Under the pieces are notes generated by a model, which did no database searches, was not told the DNA's origin, and worked only from the letters and a program-made list of their open reading frames with translations. 64,000 nt of DNA from contig NZ_BCZK01000008.1 in the NCBI RefSeq assembly GCF_001598695.1, forward strand, positions 62,001 through 126,000, given 5' to 3'. Source of the DNA: Klebsiella oxytoca NBRC 105695 (GTDB taxonomy: Bacteria > Pseudomonadota > Gammaproteobacteria > Enterobacterales > Enterobacteriaceae). Of this stretch, positions 30,076-39,192 are shown piece after piece (position 1 is the first letter of the stretch; each line of letters opens with the position of its first letter). The translations under genes were made by a program, and so were the position numbers.

Positions 30076-31494
30076 TTAGACCCAGGCCGAAATCGCAGCA
30101 AACACGGCGCTGACTATCCACAGCACCGGAAACAGCGGCGCAATCGCCTTTAACCACTGACCAAATCCAATGCGCGCAATAGATAGCCCGGCCAGCAATA
30201 CACCACCGGTAGGAGAAACCAGGTTCGTCAGGCCATTGCCAAATTGATAAGCCATTACCATCGCCTCTTTATTGATACCCACTAAATCGCCTAATGGCGC
30301 CAGCACGGGCATAGTGAGCGCAGCCTCGCCCGAAGAGGAGGGGACAAAAAAGGTGATGACGTTATGCCCTAATAGCATCAGAGTGGTGAATGCGTACTGC
30401 GGCAACCCTTCCAGCATTTCCGACAAGCCAAAGAGCAACGTGTCGATAATTCGTCCGTTCTCCGCCACCACCAAAATACCGCGCGCGAGTCCTATCACTA
30501 CGGCGGCGTAAACAAACTCTTTACACCCTTCGACAAAGCTGTCGGCCATCCCGCTAATACCCATGCGCCCGACGATCCCAGAAAATAGCCCCAGAGCCAG
30601 GAACACGGAGCCGATCTCAACCATGTACCAGCCACGCGTGATTAACCCCCATGAGATGATGGTCAGCGCCAGCACAAAAGCGATGATAATCACTCGATCG
30701 GCGATGGAAAAATGGACCGACGTATCCTGTATCGACAAAAACTGCTCACGGTTGCGGCAATCATTCTCATATACCGGCGACTTTTGTGGAGTGCGTTTAA
30801 CACGATGTGCGTACCACATGGTGTAAGTCATCGCCAGCAATGTGAAGACCAGCCATGCGATGGCACGCAGCCAAAGCTGCGGATTTCCCTGAATACCCGC
30901 TACGCCCTGGGCAATGAGTACAGAGAACGGATTGGTCATTGCGCCAACATAGCCAATCTGGGTTCCCAGAAAAAGAATCAGGATCGCGGTCATTGAGTCA
31001 TAACCCAGCGCGAACATGAGGGATATAAAGATCGCATAAAGAGGGATCACCTCCTCGCTCATACCAAAAGTTGCGCCCCCCAGGCTAAACAAGGTCATTG
31101 CGATAGGGATAACCAGAATCCCTTTACCAGCCAGACGTTCAGCCAGCGCCACCAGCCCCCGCTCAATAGCGCCAGTACGTAAAATAACGCCAAAAGCACC
31201 ACCAACAATGAGTACAAACGCCACTACGTCGGCGGCCTTGATAATTCCCTCCATCGGCGCGGCCAGTACGGCGGCAATACCCTGACGTAAATCGCCCTCG
31301 CTGCTGACTTTTTCCAGCAGATGATAAGACCCCGGGATCACTAATGTTTTCGTTTCACCGCCGGGTAAAGTCACTGAGTGATAATCAAAACTGCCGCTGG
31401 GAATACACCATGTCAGCAGCGCTACTAATATAATAATGAAGAAAATCAGAGCGTAGCAGTGTGGCATCGCCCACTTTATTTTTGCAATACGCAT
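30076..31494 (-). CDS. YfcC-family inner-membrane carrier
   Basis: A 472-residue polytopic protein of the YfcC/DcuC-like family, related to C4-dicarboxylate and amino-acid carriers. There are roughly 11-12 hydrophobic stretches. Conserved pieces are TWCIPSGSFDY after the first helix, GGATFGMSEEVIPLYAIFISLMFALGYD, GAMTNPFSVLIAQGVAGI, FVPSSSGEAALTMPVLAPLGDLVG and QFGNGLTNLVSPTGGVLLAGL. I start at MRIAKIKWAMP because AGGCGG precedes it; an ATG at 31542 and a GTG at 31554 are in frame but have no RBS. By position it should import the substrate of the operon, in the place where fra loci have the DcuA/B-like FraA. Substrate unknown. Confidence 0.85.
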   Translation of the reverse strand: MRIAKIKWAMPHCYALIFFIIILVALLTWCIPSGSFDYHSVTLPGGETKTLVIPGSYHLLEKVSSEGDLRQGIAAVLAAPMEGIIKAADVVAFVLIVGGAFGVILRTGAIERGLVALAERLAGKGILVIPIAMTLFSLGGATFGMSEEVIPLYAIFISLMFALGYDSMTAILILFLGTQIGYVGAMTNPFSVLIAQGVAGIQGNPQLWLRAIAWLVFTLLAMTYTMWYAHRVKRTPQKSPVYENDCRNREQFLSIQDTSVHFSIADRVIIIAFVLALTIISWGLITRGWYMVEIGSVFLALGLFSGIVGRMGISGMADSFVEGCKEFVYAAVVIGLARGILVVAENGRIIDTLLFGLSEMLEGLPQYAFTTLMLLGHNVITFFVPSSSGEAALTMPVLAPLGDLVGINKEAMVMAYQFGNGLTNLVSPTGGVLLAGLSIARIGFGQWLKAIAPLFPVLWIVSAVFAAISAWV

Positions 31495-31550
31495 AATCCG
31501 CCTCGGTAAGATGTTTATATTATGTTCGCCGTCATTCGGCATTTTTAGAG

Positions 31551-33116
31551 TCACAGAAGGTCATGGGTAATACGGCCATCCACCAGGGTCAGTACAACGG
31601 TGGAAGTCCGTAACTCATCATTCGGGCAGCTCAACAAATTACGGTCAAAAACCGCGATATCCGCACGTTTCCCCGGCTCAAGGCTACCGGTCATATCTTC
31701 CATGCCGTGATGTCGAGCACTATTCAGCGTCCAGGCCGTTAAGAGCTGCTGTCGTGTCATTCCGCGTTCGCGGTACCAGCCATTCACGGGTGAACCATCA
31801 GGGAATTGGCGACAGCAGGCGGCATACATCGCGTCAGGAACAGAAGGAATAAACAGGGGCAGATCGGTACCAATAGTGACCGTTACGCCAGCCCCGAATA
31901 GTGCGGCATAATCGTAGAATTGCGCTTCGCGCTCTTCTCCATAGCGTTCGCGCATATAGGCTTCGGCTTCGCAGGGGTTAAGGAGCAGAATTTGTGCATA
32001 AACTTCGGCAAAGAGGCCGAGCTCAGCCATTCTGGGAATATCGTTTGGATGCGGGCATTCCAGATCGCTCAGAGAATGTCTGATCACACTCTGCGGGTGA
32101 CGCTGACGGCATTCGGCAAAAATATCTATACAGCGGCGAATTGCGGCATCGCCCTCCGCATTCATACAGCAGTTGAATCCACGAGCATCAGCCAGCAAAA
32201 CCTGCTGGCGCAGGGCATCATAGTCAACGGGCCTTTCATTGTTCGTGCCGGGACGATCGGCATAGGGGTAAATCATATCGCCGGTATGATCGGCAATAAC
32301 GCCATCGACCATAAATTTAAAACCATGAAACCGCAGCCATGGCGAATGAAAGCGGCGTCGGGCCTGTTCACCGAAAGCAAGATCGACAGGCGCAGATACG
32401 GGCTGAGAAACAATGCTCACCCTCAGCGACAGCGCATCCTCTTTTTCCAGTTCATCCCAGGCATTCATCAACCGCGGCGCATCGTTGAAACAAACGTCTT
32501 TTATCGCCGTGATTCCCTGTCCGGCAAGTCGGGTCATAAATGCCCGCATTTCTTTTTTTAACTGTGCGGTATCAGCCAGCATCTCATCCAATAATGCGAT
32601 TCTCGCCTCCGCGCTGCACTCTTCAGCGGTAAAGCCATAAAGCTCCACGGCGGCACGGTTCATCCAGCAATAGCTTTTGTCATCGTTAATGGCGACAACC
32701 GGCCTCTGCGGGAAAGCGTCATCCAGTAACCTGGCATCAGGCACCGCTCCCCAACGGGCAACAGACCAGCCCCAGCCATAGAGGCTTTTCCCCTCAGGGA
32801 GAAGATTTTCTGCAGCCTGTAGTAGTTCAAGAGCATGATTACTGTCGCGGGCGGCATGGAGATCGACGCCACGCCGCATGCTCATATAGCCGGTAAAAAA
32901 CGTGTGATTATCGCAAAATCCCGGACAAATCAGGCGATCGCCAAGTTCGATAAAGCGAGTACTTTCACCTCTCCAGGGTTGAATATCTTCCCCATTCGCT
33001 ATCATCGCCGCGATAGCGCCATTTTTAATGACGACATATCCGCTAAATAGCTCATTTCTGGCAGCAGTAAAAATAGCATCAGAACGTAAAATCAAATCAG
33101 CAGCTTCACTATGCAT
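31551..33116 (-). CDS. Amidohydrolase-3 (YtcJ/NfdA-like) protein with altered metal site
   Basis: A 521-residue cytoplasmic member of the amidohydrolase superfamily (COG1574 type) without a signal peptide. The barrel layout is recognisable, but two usual metal ligands are replaced. The HxH after strand 1 (normally D-x-H-x-H) is CDNHTFF, so His71 is kept and Phe73 stands at the second His. The HAxGDxA motif is MNAEGDAAI, with Asn319 for His. RHSLSD (His347) and the late aspartate GTDLP (Asp418) are kept. Either a mononuclear variant or a changed activity is possible. I start at MHSEAADL because GAGGAAAG precedes that ATG; the frame to 33143 has no RBS. It occupies the slot of the asparaginase FraE in fra loci. 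Substrate unknown. Confidence 0.8.
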   Translation of the reverse strand: MHSEAADLILRSDAIFTAARNELFSGYVVIKNGAIAAMIANGEDIQPWRGESTRFIELGDRLICPGFCDNHTFFTGYMSMRRGVDLHAARDSNHALELLQAAENLLPEGKSLYGWGWSVARWGAVPDARLLDDAFPQRPVVAINDDKSYCWMNRAAVELYGFTAEECSAEARIALLDEMLADTAQLKKEMRAFMTRLAGQGITAIKDVCFNDAPRLMNAWDELEKEDALSLRVSIVSQPVSAPVDLAFGEQARRRFHSPWLRFHGFKFMVDGVIADHTGDMIYPYADRPGTNNERPVDYDALRQQVLLADARGFNCCMNAEGDAAIRRCIDIFAECRQRHPQSVIRHSLSDLECPHPNDIPRMAELGLFAEVYAQILLLNPCEAEAYMRERYGEEREAQFYDYAALFGAGVTVTIGTDLPLFIPSVPDAMYAACCRQFPDGSPVNGWYRERGMTRQQLLTAWTLNSARHHGMEDMTGSLEPGKRADIAVFDRNLLSCPNDELRTSTVVLTLVDGRITHDLL

Positions 33117-33210
33117 ATTTCTTTCCTCACGGAAAAAGCGCACGAATCCCCGTTTCCGCCCGGCAAGCGGACGGAAATCAGTACGGAAAAATGAGAGAGG
33201 GCGTTATAGG

Positions 33211-34044
33211 TTAGTAGTGAGTCCCGTAGCCAAACGCCCCTTCTTTCAGGCAAATTTGTGCCGAGAAAGCTGCTGCTTTTTGCAGGCTATTGGTAATCGC
33301 TTCGCGCTTGTTACCCGTAGGTTGGGCCAGAAAATGGCAAACGAAAGCGGTAATAAAAGCATCACCTGCGCCCATTGTATCGACTGGAGTGACGTAATCG
33401 GGCGCCTGCTGATACCAATCCTGCCCGTCAAATAAAATCGCGCCTTCATCCCCACGCGTCGCGCAGACAATGCGACTCCCGCTGGCCTGCGCCTGTTGCA
33501 CAATTTCACGCGTTTGCGCCAGGCTGTAGTCAGCGCATGAGAAGAATGCGAAGTCGACGTAACGGCACAGCGGCAGCGCCTGCTCCAGTACAAAGTCATC
33601 TGAAAAATCGAAAGAGACAGGAATGTTGAGCTTGCGTAACTGAGGTAATTGCGTCTCCATGTAGCTGTAACAACCGCTATGGATCAGATCAAACTCACGC
33701 AGGTATTGCTCATGCTGAAAAATAAAATCCATCGAAGTTGTCTTACGAATCCCCCCGGCGTTCGAACCAAGAAATATCCGTTCTCCCTCTTCGATTTTCA
33801 GCTGCGCACAGCCGTTCTCCCCGGCCACCTGCAGACAGTGGGGCCACTTGACGCCAACTTTATCCAGCACCTGCATAACGTGCTCCGCAGCGGCATCATT
33901 ACCAAAAATCCCCAGATAGGCCGCGTTGTGTCCCAACATGGCCGCATAAGCGGCAAAGTTCAACGCATTTCCACCGGGATACATGGTCTGAGTATGGGCG
34001 TATTTATCGACGACGTTATCGCCAATTCCAATCACATTCATCAT
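33211..34044 (-). CDS. PfkB-family kinase, FrlD/FraD-like (fructosamine kinase type)
   Basis: A 277-residue sugar kinase of the FrlD type, which phosphorylates fructose-amino acid conjugates at C6. Motifs: IGDNVVDKY at the N-terminus as in FrlD, PGGNALNFAAYAAMLG, the beta-strand SFDFSDDF, and the anion-hole/catalytic VTPVDTMGAGDAFITAFVC near residue 230. RBS AGGGG precedes a double ATG; the second (34041) is equally possible. It begins 9 bp after the deglycase stop, in one operon. Predicted to act on an imported Amadori-type compound; the exact amine partner is unknown. Confidence 0.85.
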   Translation of the reverse strand: MMNVIGIGDNVVDKYAHTQTMYPGGNALNFAAYAAMLGHNAAYLGIFGNDAAAEHVMQVLDKVGVKWPHCLQVAGENGCAQLKIEEGERIFLGSNAGGIRKTTSMDFIFQHEQYLREFDLIHSGCYSYMETQLPQLRKLNIPVSFDFSDDFVLEQALPLCRYVDFAFFSCADYSLAQTREIVQQAQASGSRIVCATRGDEGAILFDGQDWYQQAPDYVTPVDTMGAGDAFITAFVCHFLAQPTGNKREAITNSLQKAAAFSAQICLKEGAFGYGTHY

Positions 34045-34052
34045 AATTCCCC

Positions 34053-35027
34053 TTAGTATTCCACCAGCCCCATATAGCGGCGGGTATCCAATGGATGCTG
34101 ACGAATGTCGGCAAGCGCAGAACGATATTCACACATGATGCTGTAAAACAGCACCGGGTTGAAAAACTCCACGACTGACGGAGGGAGAACCCCGATACCC
34201 AGTTCTTTAGCATCAACGACTTCCACTTTCTCTGCGTACTTGGTGAGGAAGACCAAAGCTCGCTCATCCATCGCCCGCGTACGGCCTTCGTTCATTAATA
34301 AAATAAACGGCGTCTCTTTATCCGTAACTTCGAAAGGCCCGTGAAAGTACTCACCGGAGTGAATAGGTGCGGCATGTAGCCATTGCATTTCCATTAGTGA
34401 GCAGATAGCAAAACCATAAGCATGGCCGTAAGAAGCTCCGCTGGAGAGGATATAGAAGAGTTTTTCATCCTGATATTTTTGGGCAAAACGCTGGCAGCGA
34501 TCCGCAACCTGCTGACGGCCATGAGCAATGACGCCGTTAATTTGGGCCATTCCCTGTTGGAAATCAGCGTAATTATCGAAACCTTCAACCTGCTGCAGCG
34601 TATCAACGCACAGATTGAGGATAATCGCCATCGGATTATCGACCACATTGGTATCGTTACCCCAGGCATAGAGAATGTTGTGGCTGGCGTATTCGATCAG
34701 CTGTGCCTGAGCGTTGTGAGTCAGCGTAATAGTATGCGCTTGATGCTGCTGTGCAAGCTTAGCCGCAGCGACGGATTCTGGCGTGTTGCCCCCGTGCGAA
34801 CAGACGATAACCAGCGAATTTACCCCCAACGTTTTTGGCGTCGCGTAGACAAACTCATTGGCGGTATACATGCCGACATGAAGCGTTGTCGCCTCGCTAT
34901 CAAGAAAGTATTTAGCCGGATACATATCCACTAATGACCCGCCGCAGGCCACAAGGAACACCTGGCGGATTCCGCCTTTATCTTCTATCTCTTTCGCAAC
35001 GGCATTAATTATTTCTTTAGTATTCAT
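34053..35027 (-). CDS. SIS-domain deglycase, FraB/FrlB-like
   Basis: First gene of the operon; 324 residues with two SIS domains. Family members split 6-phosphofructose-amino acids to glucose-6-phosphate and the free amine. It resembles Salmonella FraB more than E. coli FrlB, to judge from VACGGSLVDMYPAKYFL, SHGGNTPESVAAAK, the active-site segment HSGEYFHGPFEVTD, VEVVDAKELG and the shared C-terminus TRRYMGLVEY. I start at MNTKEIINAV, with GGAG 10 nt upstream; a start six codons earlier would include that RBS. Fructose-asparagine itself is not certain because fraA and fraE counterparts are replaced here. Confidence 0.87.
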   Translation of the reverse strand: MNTKEIINAVAKEIEDKGGIRQVFLVACGGSLVDMYPAKYFLDSEATTLHVGMYTANEFVYATPKTLGVNSLVIVCSHGGNTPESVAAAKLAQQHQAHTITLTHNAQAQLIEYASHNILYAWGNDTNVVDNPMAIILNLCVDTLQQVEGFDNYADFQQGMAQINGVIAHGRQQVADRCQRFAQKYQDEKLFYILSSGASYGHAYGFAICSLMEMQWLHAAPIHSGEYFHGPFEVTDKETPFILLMNEGRTRAMDERALVFLTKYAEKVEVVDAKELGIGVLPPSVVEFFNPVLFYSIMCEYRSALADIRQHPLDTRRYMGLVEY

Positions 35028-35078
35028 ATAGTAATAACTCCACATCTCACTATTGATTGTTCAAATTAACGGAAACAA

Positions 35079-35106
35079 CATTAATACGTTATATAACGTA
35101 TTAATG
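35079..35106. promoter_or_regulatory. Perfect 28-bp palindrome, likely operator of the fra-like operon
   Basis: Left arm CATTAATACGTTAT and right arm ATAACGTATTAATG are exact inverse complements with no spacer. It lies about 50 bp before the first gene of the operon and is a strong candidate site for the operon's GntR regulator. Weak promoter elements may overlap. Confidence 0.7.
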
Positions 35107-35201
35107 AGATCGCCATCAAAATTTGCACAATGCGCGCGGTATGAGCATTTGGCTGAAGCATCAAATGAGAGGGAATAAGAAGTAAAAATTGGGAATAGCT
35201 A

Positions 35202-35249
35202 GAAAAAACAAAGGCTAACAATGGTCACAAGACGACAATTGCTAGCCTT
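35202..35249 (-). terminator. Terminator of tabA
   Basis: Stem AAGGCTA-CAAT (35211-35222) with ATTG-TAGCCTT (35238-35249), one mismatch. On the minus strand six T residues follow (35203-35208), downstream of tabA. Confidence 0.8.
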
Positions 35250-35270
35250 GGGTAAAAATACGCTCGTCAA

Positions 35271-35762
<492 letters not shown>

Positions 35763-35830
35763 TTATACCCCCCTTCTGACTGCCATACCACCACTTTTTA
35801 CGGGTTTTTTGCGTTAACGCATGATTACCC

Positions 35831-35846
35831 AGGCAAACGTTTACCT
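35831..35846. promoter_or_regulatory. PurR-like box upstream of pyrLBI
   Basis: AGGCAAACGTTTACCT, with the CAAACGTTTNC core of the PurR consensus, ends 17 bp before the -35 element. Assignment is from motif match only. Confidence 0.6.
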
Positions 35847-35863
35847 GTTTGTGGATTAATCGC

Positions 35864-35891
35864 TTGATCCGAAAAATGAGCTGCGTATAAT
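35864..35891 (+). promoter_or_regulatory. pyrBI promoter
   Basis: TTGATC (35864-35869), a 16-bp spacer and TATAAT (35886-35891), about 25 bp before the pyrL start codon. Confidence 0.85.
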
Positions 35892-35916
35892 GCCACCCGT
35901 TTTGCCGGGAGGAATT

Positions 35917-36021
35917 ATGGTTCAGTGTGTACGACATCGCGTCTTACCGCGTCTGAAAACAGACGCTGGCCTGCCGTTTTTCCTTTCCGTTGCATCCGTA
36001 TTCGTAAAGCCCCTTTTTTAA
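35917..36021 (+). CDS. pyrL: pyrBI operon leader peptide
   Basis: A 34-codon frame (MVQCVRH start as in E. coli PyrL) behind the RBS GGGAGGAATT. The mRNA is rich in U runs around codons 20-25, where RNA polymerase slows when UTP is low. The ribosome then follows closely and prevents formation of the attenuator hairpin. Its stop codon TAA lies inside the attenuator (36019-36021). E. coli PyrL is 44 residues and extends past the hairpin, so this leader is about 10 codons shorter; the first 7 residues and DAGLPFF are conserved. Confidence 0.93.
   Translation: MVQCVRHRVLPRLKTDAGLPFFLSVASVFVKPLF
35949..35966 (+). promoter_or_regulatory. Transcription pause hairpin in pyrL
   Basis: GCGTCTG/CAGACGC stem with AAAA loop within the leader, at the place of the RNA polymerase pause site of the pyrBI attenuation system. 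Confidence 0.7.
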
Positions 36022-36035
36022 GGGGCTTTTTTTTT
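36006..36035 (+). terminator. pyrBI attenuator
   Basis: AAAGCCCCTT (36006-36015) pairs with AAGGGGCTTT (36020-36029), followed by an unbroken run of T residues to 36035, 22 bp before pyrB. Confidence 0.95.
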
Positions 36036-36057
36036 GCCCAGGCGTCAGGAGATAAAC

Positions 36058-36993
36058 ATGGCTAACCCGCTATTCCAAAAACATATCATTTCCATAAACG
36101 ATCTCAGCCGCGAAGACCTTGAACTGGTGCTGGCGACCGCTGCAAAACTGAAAGCAAATCCACAGCCGGAGCTGCTCAAGCATAAAGTGATTGCCAGCTG
36201 CTTTTTTGAAGCGTCGACCCGCACACGCCTGTCTTTTGAAACCGCCATGCACCGCCTGGGCGCCAGCGTGGTCGGTTTCTCAGACAGCAGCAACACCTCG
36301 CTGGGCAAAAAAGGCGAAACCCTGGCCGACACCATCTCGGTCATCAGCACCTACGTCGATGCTATCGTGATGCGCCACCCGCAGGAAGGCGCGGCGCGCC
36401 TGGCGACCGAGTTCTCCGGCGGTATTCCGGTACTCAACGCCGGCGATGGCGCTAACCAGCATCCGACGCAGACCCTGCTCGATCTCTTCACCATTCAGGA
36501 GACGCAGGGCCGTCTGGAAAATCTTAACGTGGCGATGGTCGGCGACCTGAAGTATGGCCGTACCGTCCACTCCCTGACGCAGGCGCTGGCGAAATTTAAC
36601 GGCAATCGCTTCTACTTTATCGCGCCGGACGCGCTGGCCATGCCGCAGTACATTCTCGATATGCTCGACGAAAAAGGCATTGCCTGGAGCCTGCATAACG
36701 CGATTGAAGAGGTGATGGAAGAGGTGGACATTCTGTATATGACTCGCGTACAGAAAGAGCGTCTCGACCCGTCAGAATATGCCAACGTCAAGGCGCAGTT
36801 TGTTCTGCGCGCCGCCGACCTGGAAGGCGCCCGTGAGAATATGAAGGTGCTGCATCCGCTGCCGCGCATTGACGAAATTACCACCGATGTTGATAAAACG
36901 CCGCACGCCTGGTACTTCCAGCAGGCGGGCAACGGCATCTTCGCGCGCCAGGCGTTACTGGCGCTGGTACTGAATAGCGATCTGGCACTGTAA
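36058..36993 (+). CDS. pyrB: Aspartate carbamoyltransferase catalytic subunit
   Basis: Catalytic chain of ATCase, the committed step of pyrimidine synthesis. The 311-residue product is full length. Carbamoyl-phosphate site [15 protein letters not shown] near residue 53, 80s loop [27 protein letters not shown] near 135, the 240s loop, and [10 protein letters not shown]. The start follows the strong RBS CAGGAG; the eight codons upstream in frame belong to the attenuator. Followed by pyrI after 12 bp. Confidence 0.99.
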   Translation: MANPLFQKHIISINDLSREDLELVLATAAKLKANPQPELLKHKVIASCFFEASTRTRLSFETAMHRLGASVVGFSDSSNTSLGKKGETLADTISVISTYVDAIVMRHPQEGAARLATEFSGGIPVLNAGDGANQHPTQTLLDLFTIQETQGRLENLNVAMVGDLKYGRTVHSLTQALAKFNGNRFYFIAPDALAMPQYILDMLDEKGIAWSLHNAIEEVMEEVDILYMTRVQKERLDPSEYANVKAQFVLRAADLEGARENMKVLHPLPRIDEITTDVDKTPHAWYFQQAGNGIFARQALLALVLNSDLAL

Positions 36994-37005
36994 GGGGAAA
37001 TAAAG

Positions 37006-37467
37006 ATGACACACGACAATAAATTACAGGTAGAAGCCATCAAACGTGGCACCGTTATCGACCATATCCCGGCGCAGGTCGGTTTTAAGCTGCTGACGCT
37101 GTTCAAACTAACCGAAACGGATCAGCGCATCACCATCGGCCTGAACCTGCCGTCAGGCGAAATGGGCCGTAAGGATTTAATCAAAATTGAGAACACCTTC
37201 CTGACCGATGAGCAGGTCAACCAGCTCTCTCTGTATGCGCCTCAGGCCACGGTGAACCGCATTGATGAGTATGAAGTCGTTGGTAAATCACGACCGAATC
37301 TGCCGGACCGTATCAATAACGTGCTGGTATGCCCGAACAGCAACTGCATCAGCCACGCCGAGCCGGTATCCTCCAGCTTTGCGGTGAAGAAACGTGAAAA
37401 CGATATCGCGCTGAAGTGCAAATACTGTGAAAAAGAATTTTCACATCATGTCGTGCTGGCAAACTAA
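37006..37467 (+). CDS. pyrI: Aspartate carbamoyltransferase regulatory subunit
   Basis: Regulatory chain carrying the ATP/CTP/UTP effector site in its N-terminal domain ([20 protein letters not shown]) and a four-cysteine zinc site in the C-terminal domain (CPNSNC and CKYCEKEF), through which it contacts PyrB. The 153-residue length equals that of E. coli. Co-transcribed with pyrB under the pyrL attenuator. Confidence 0.99.
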   Translation: MTHDNKLQVEAIKRGTVIDHIPAQVGFKLLTLFKLTETDQRITIGLNLPSGEMGRKDLIKIENTFLTDEQVNQLSLYAPQATVNRIDEYEVVGKSRPNLPDRINNVLVCPNSNCISHAEPVSSSFAVKKRENDIALKCKYCEKEFSHHVVLAN

Positions 37468-37481
37468 ATTTATTAGCGTCA

Positions 37482-37515
37482 TCAGGAGCAGCCCCGAAAA
37501 GGGGCCTGTTCCTGA
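37482..37515 (+). terminator. Hairpin after pyrI
   Basis: TCAGGA-CAG-CCCC pairs with GGGG-CTG-TCCTGA around GAAAA. No U-tract follows, so termination is probable but not certain. Confidence 0.6.
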
Positions 37516-37737
37516 AAGCATCATATACATTAAACGCGCGGCTGCCATTTCAATGTTCGTTTGAAAAGGCATCACTCTGTCTCAGTTTATTATCATTTAC
37601 GATCGTCTCACCTCATTGCTAAAATGAGTCATTATTTATATTCATCATTAAATATCATCGATATTGCTCCGGTATTTTTCGCTTTATACACTGCATAAAC
37701 GCTTTCCAATAATTAATCATTGTTCACTGGATGAATT

Positions 37738-39192
37738 ATGCAACTGAAGAAATTATCGATATATACCGCCGCATTATTATTTACCTCCTCGGCGTTGGCT
37801 CATGGCTACGTGGCGTTTCCGCCCAGTCGGGCCTATCAATGTAATACAGGCAAAAACAGCGACTGCGGTTCAGTACAGTGGGAGCCGCAAAGCGTTGAGC
37901 AAGCGAGCGGTTTTCCTGAAGGCGCAATGCCGCCGGACGGTCAGCTAGCCAGCGCGGGTAAAGCCAACTTCTCGCAGCTTGATAGCCAGAGCCCGACTCG
38001 CTGGGCTAAAAGCGCAATAAAGAGCGGGGAAAATAACTTCATCTGGCACCATTCTGCCCCCCATAAAACTACCAACTGGCGTTATTACATAACCAAACAG
38101 AACTGGGACCAAAATAAGCCGCTGACGCGCAGCGATTTTGAAAGTAAGCCCTTCTGTCAAATTGACGGTAACGGCATGACGCCGGCTATTGAGGTCACCC
38201 ACTCATGTAATGTGCCAGAGCGTACCGGTTATCAGGTTATTTATGCAGTCTGGGAAATCGCCGATACGGCAAATAGTTTTTATCAGGCCATTGACGTCGA
38301 TTTTGGCGGTACCGGCGATGACGCTGAGAACAGTTCCCTCTGGACAACGCAGCTTACCGGTCAGCTGAGCGGAAAAGATCTTCATGCTGGTGATAAAGTC
38401 ATTGCCCATTTCTTTAATGCCAGCGGAGAGGTTCATTCGCTGCAAACGGAATTGACTATTGCCAGCGAAGCGCAAGGGAAATCCAGCCAATGGTCTTACG
38501 ATTTGGCGGAAGTCATTAATACCGCACACCATGATAGCCTGCGTGCCGGAGTAAAAGACGGCAGTGGCAACATTAATCCCATCTATGGCGTTAACCAGGT
38601 GTATGCGCCGCAAGGCAGCGCGTTGCAAAGCGTCACGCTGAGTTATAGCGATTCGCAAGCGGACGATACCGCAAAAGAATCCCTGAGCCTCAGCAACGTC
38701 GCCGCAACCCCCATCGAAAACGGCAAAGCAACGGTGACTTTCAACGCCGCGGCCAAAGGCGAAATGCATCTCATCGCCGTCGTCAGCGATCATGCGGGTG
38801 CAGAGAAAGGGAGTCTCCAGCAAACGATAGATAATCGCTCTCTGCCGTTATCGATTCCACTGACCAACGTTCAGGCAGGCCATCATATGCTGCGCTACTC
38901 AGCCAGTAATGCGCAGGGCGCCATCATCAGCCAGGGTGTGATCAACCTGATGCTGGAAGAGAAGAGCGAACCAACGCCAGCGCCTGCGGGAAACTACGAT
39001 TATACCTTCCCGGATAACCTGAAAAGCTATACGGCGGGAACGAAGGTCATGCAGCCTAAAAATGGCAAAGTGTACCAATGTCGTCCGTTCCCCTACAGCG
39101 GCTACTGCGTGCAGTGGAGCCAACACGCCAGCCAGTACGAGCCGGGGGTTGGCTCTGACTGGGCGATGGCCTGGACCGAAGTCGCCCAATAA
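37738..39192 (+). CDS. GbpA-like secreted chitin-binding LPMO (AA10)
   Basis: A 484-residue secreted protein, the same size as Vibrio GbpA. The signal peptide ends ALA before His22, which becomes the N-terminal copper ligand of the histidine brace; His109 (in SAPHKTTNWRYYIT) is the second. The AA10 domain spans about 22-205 and has paired cysteines (CNTGKNSDC, CQIDG, CNV). Two GbpA-like beta domains follow (about 210-310 and 315-410), then a Pro-linker and a C-terminal chitin-binding module (about 420-484, VYQCRPFPYSGYCVQW). Predicted to bind and oxidatively cleave chitin or act as an N-acetylglucosamine adhesin. The AT-rich 270 bp upstream and its absence from the E. coli pyrI-ridA junction suggest acquisition. 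Confidence 0.92.
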   Translation: MQLKKLSIYTAALLFTSSALAHGYVAFPPSRAYQCNTGKNSDCGSVQWEPQSVEQASGFPEGAMPPDGQLASAGKANFSQLDSQSPTRWAKSAIKSGENNFIWHHSAPHKTTNWRYYITKQNWDQNKPLTRSDFESKPFCQIDGNGMTPAIEVTHSCNVPERTGYQVIYAVWEIADTANSFYQAIDVDFGGTGDDAENSSLWTTQLTGQLSGKDLHAGDKVIAHFFNASGEVHSLQTELTIASEAQGKSSQWSYDLAEVINTAHHDSLRAGVKDGSGNINPIYGVNQVYAPQGSALQSVTLSYSDSQADDTAKESLSLSNVAATPIENGKATVTFNAAAKGEMHLIAVVSDHAGAEKGSLQQTIDNRSLPLSIPLTNVQAGHHMLRYSASNAQGAIISQGVINLMLEEKSEPTPAPAGNYDYTFPDNLKSYTAGTKVMQPKNGKVYQCRPFPYSGYCVQWSQHASQYEPGVGSDWAMAWTEVAQ

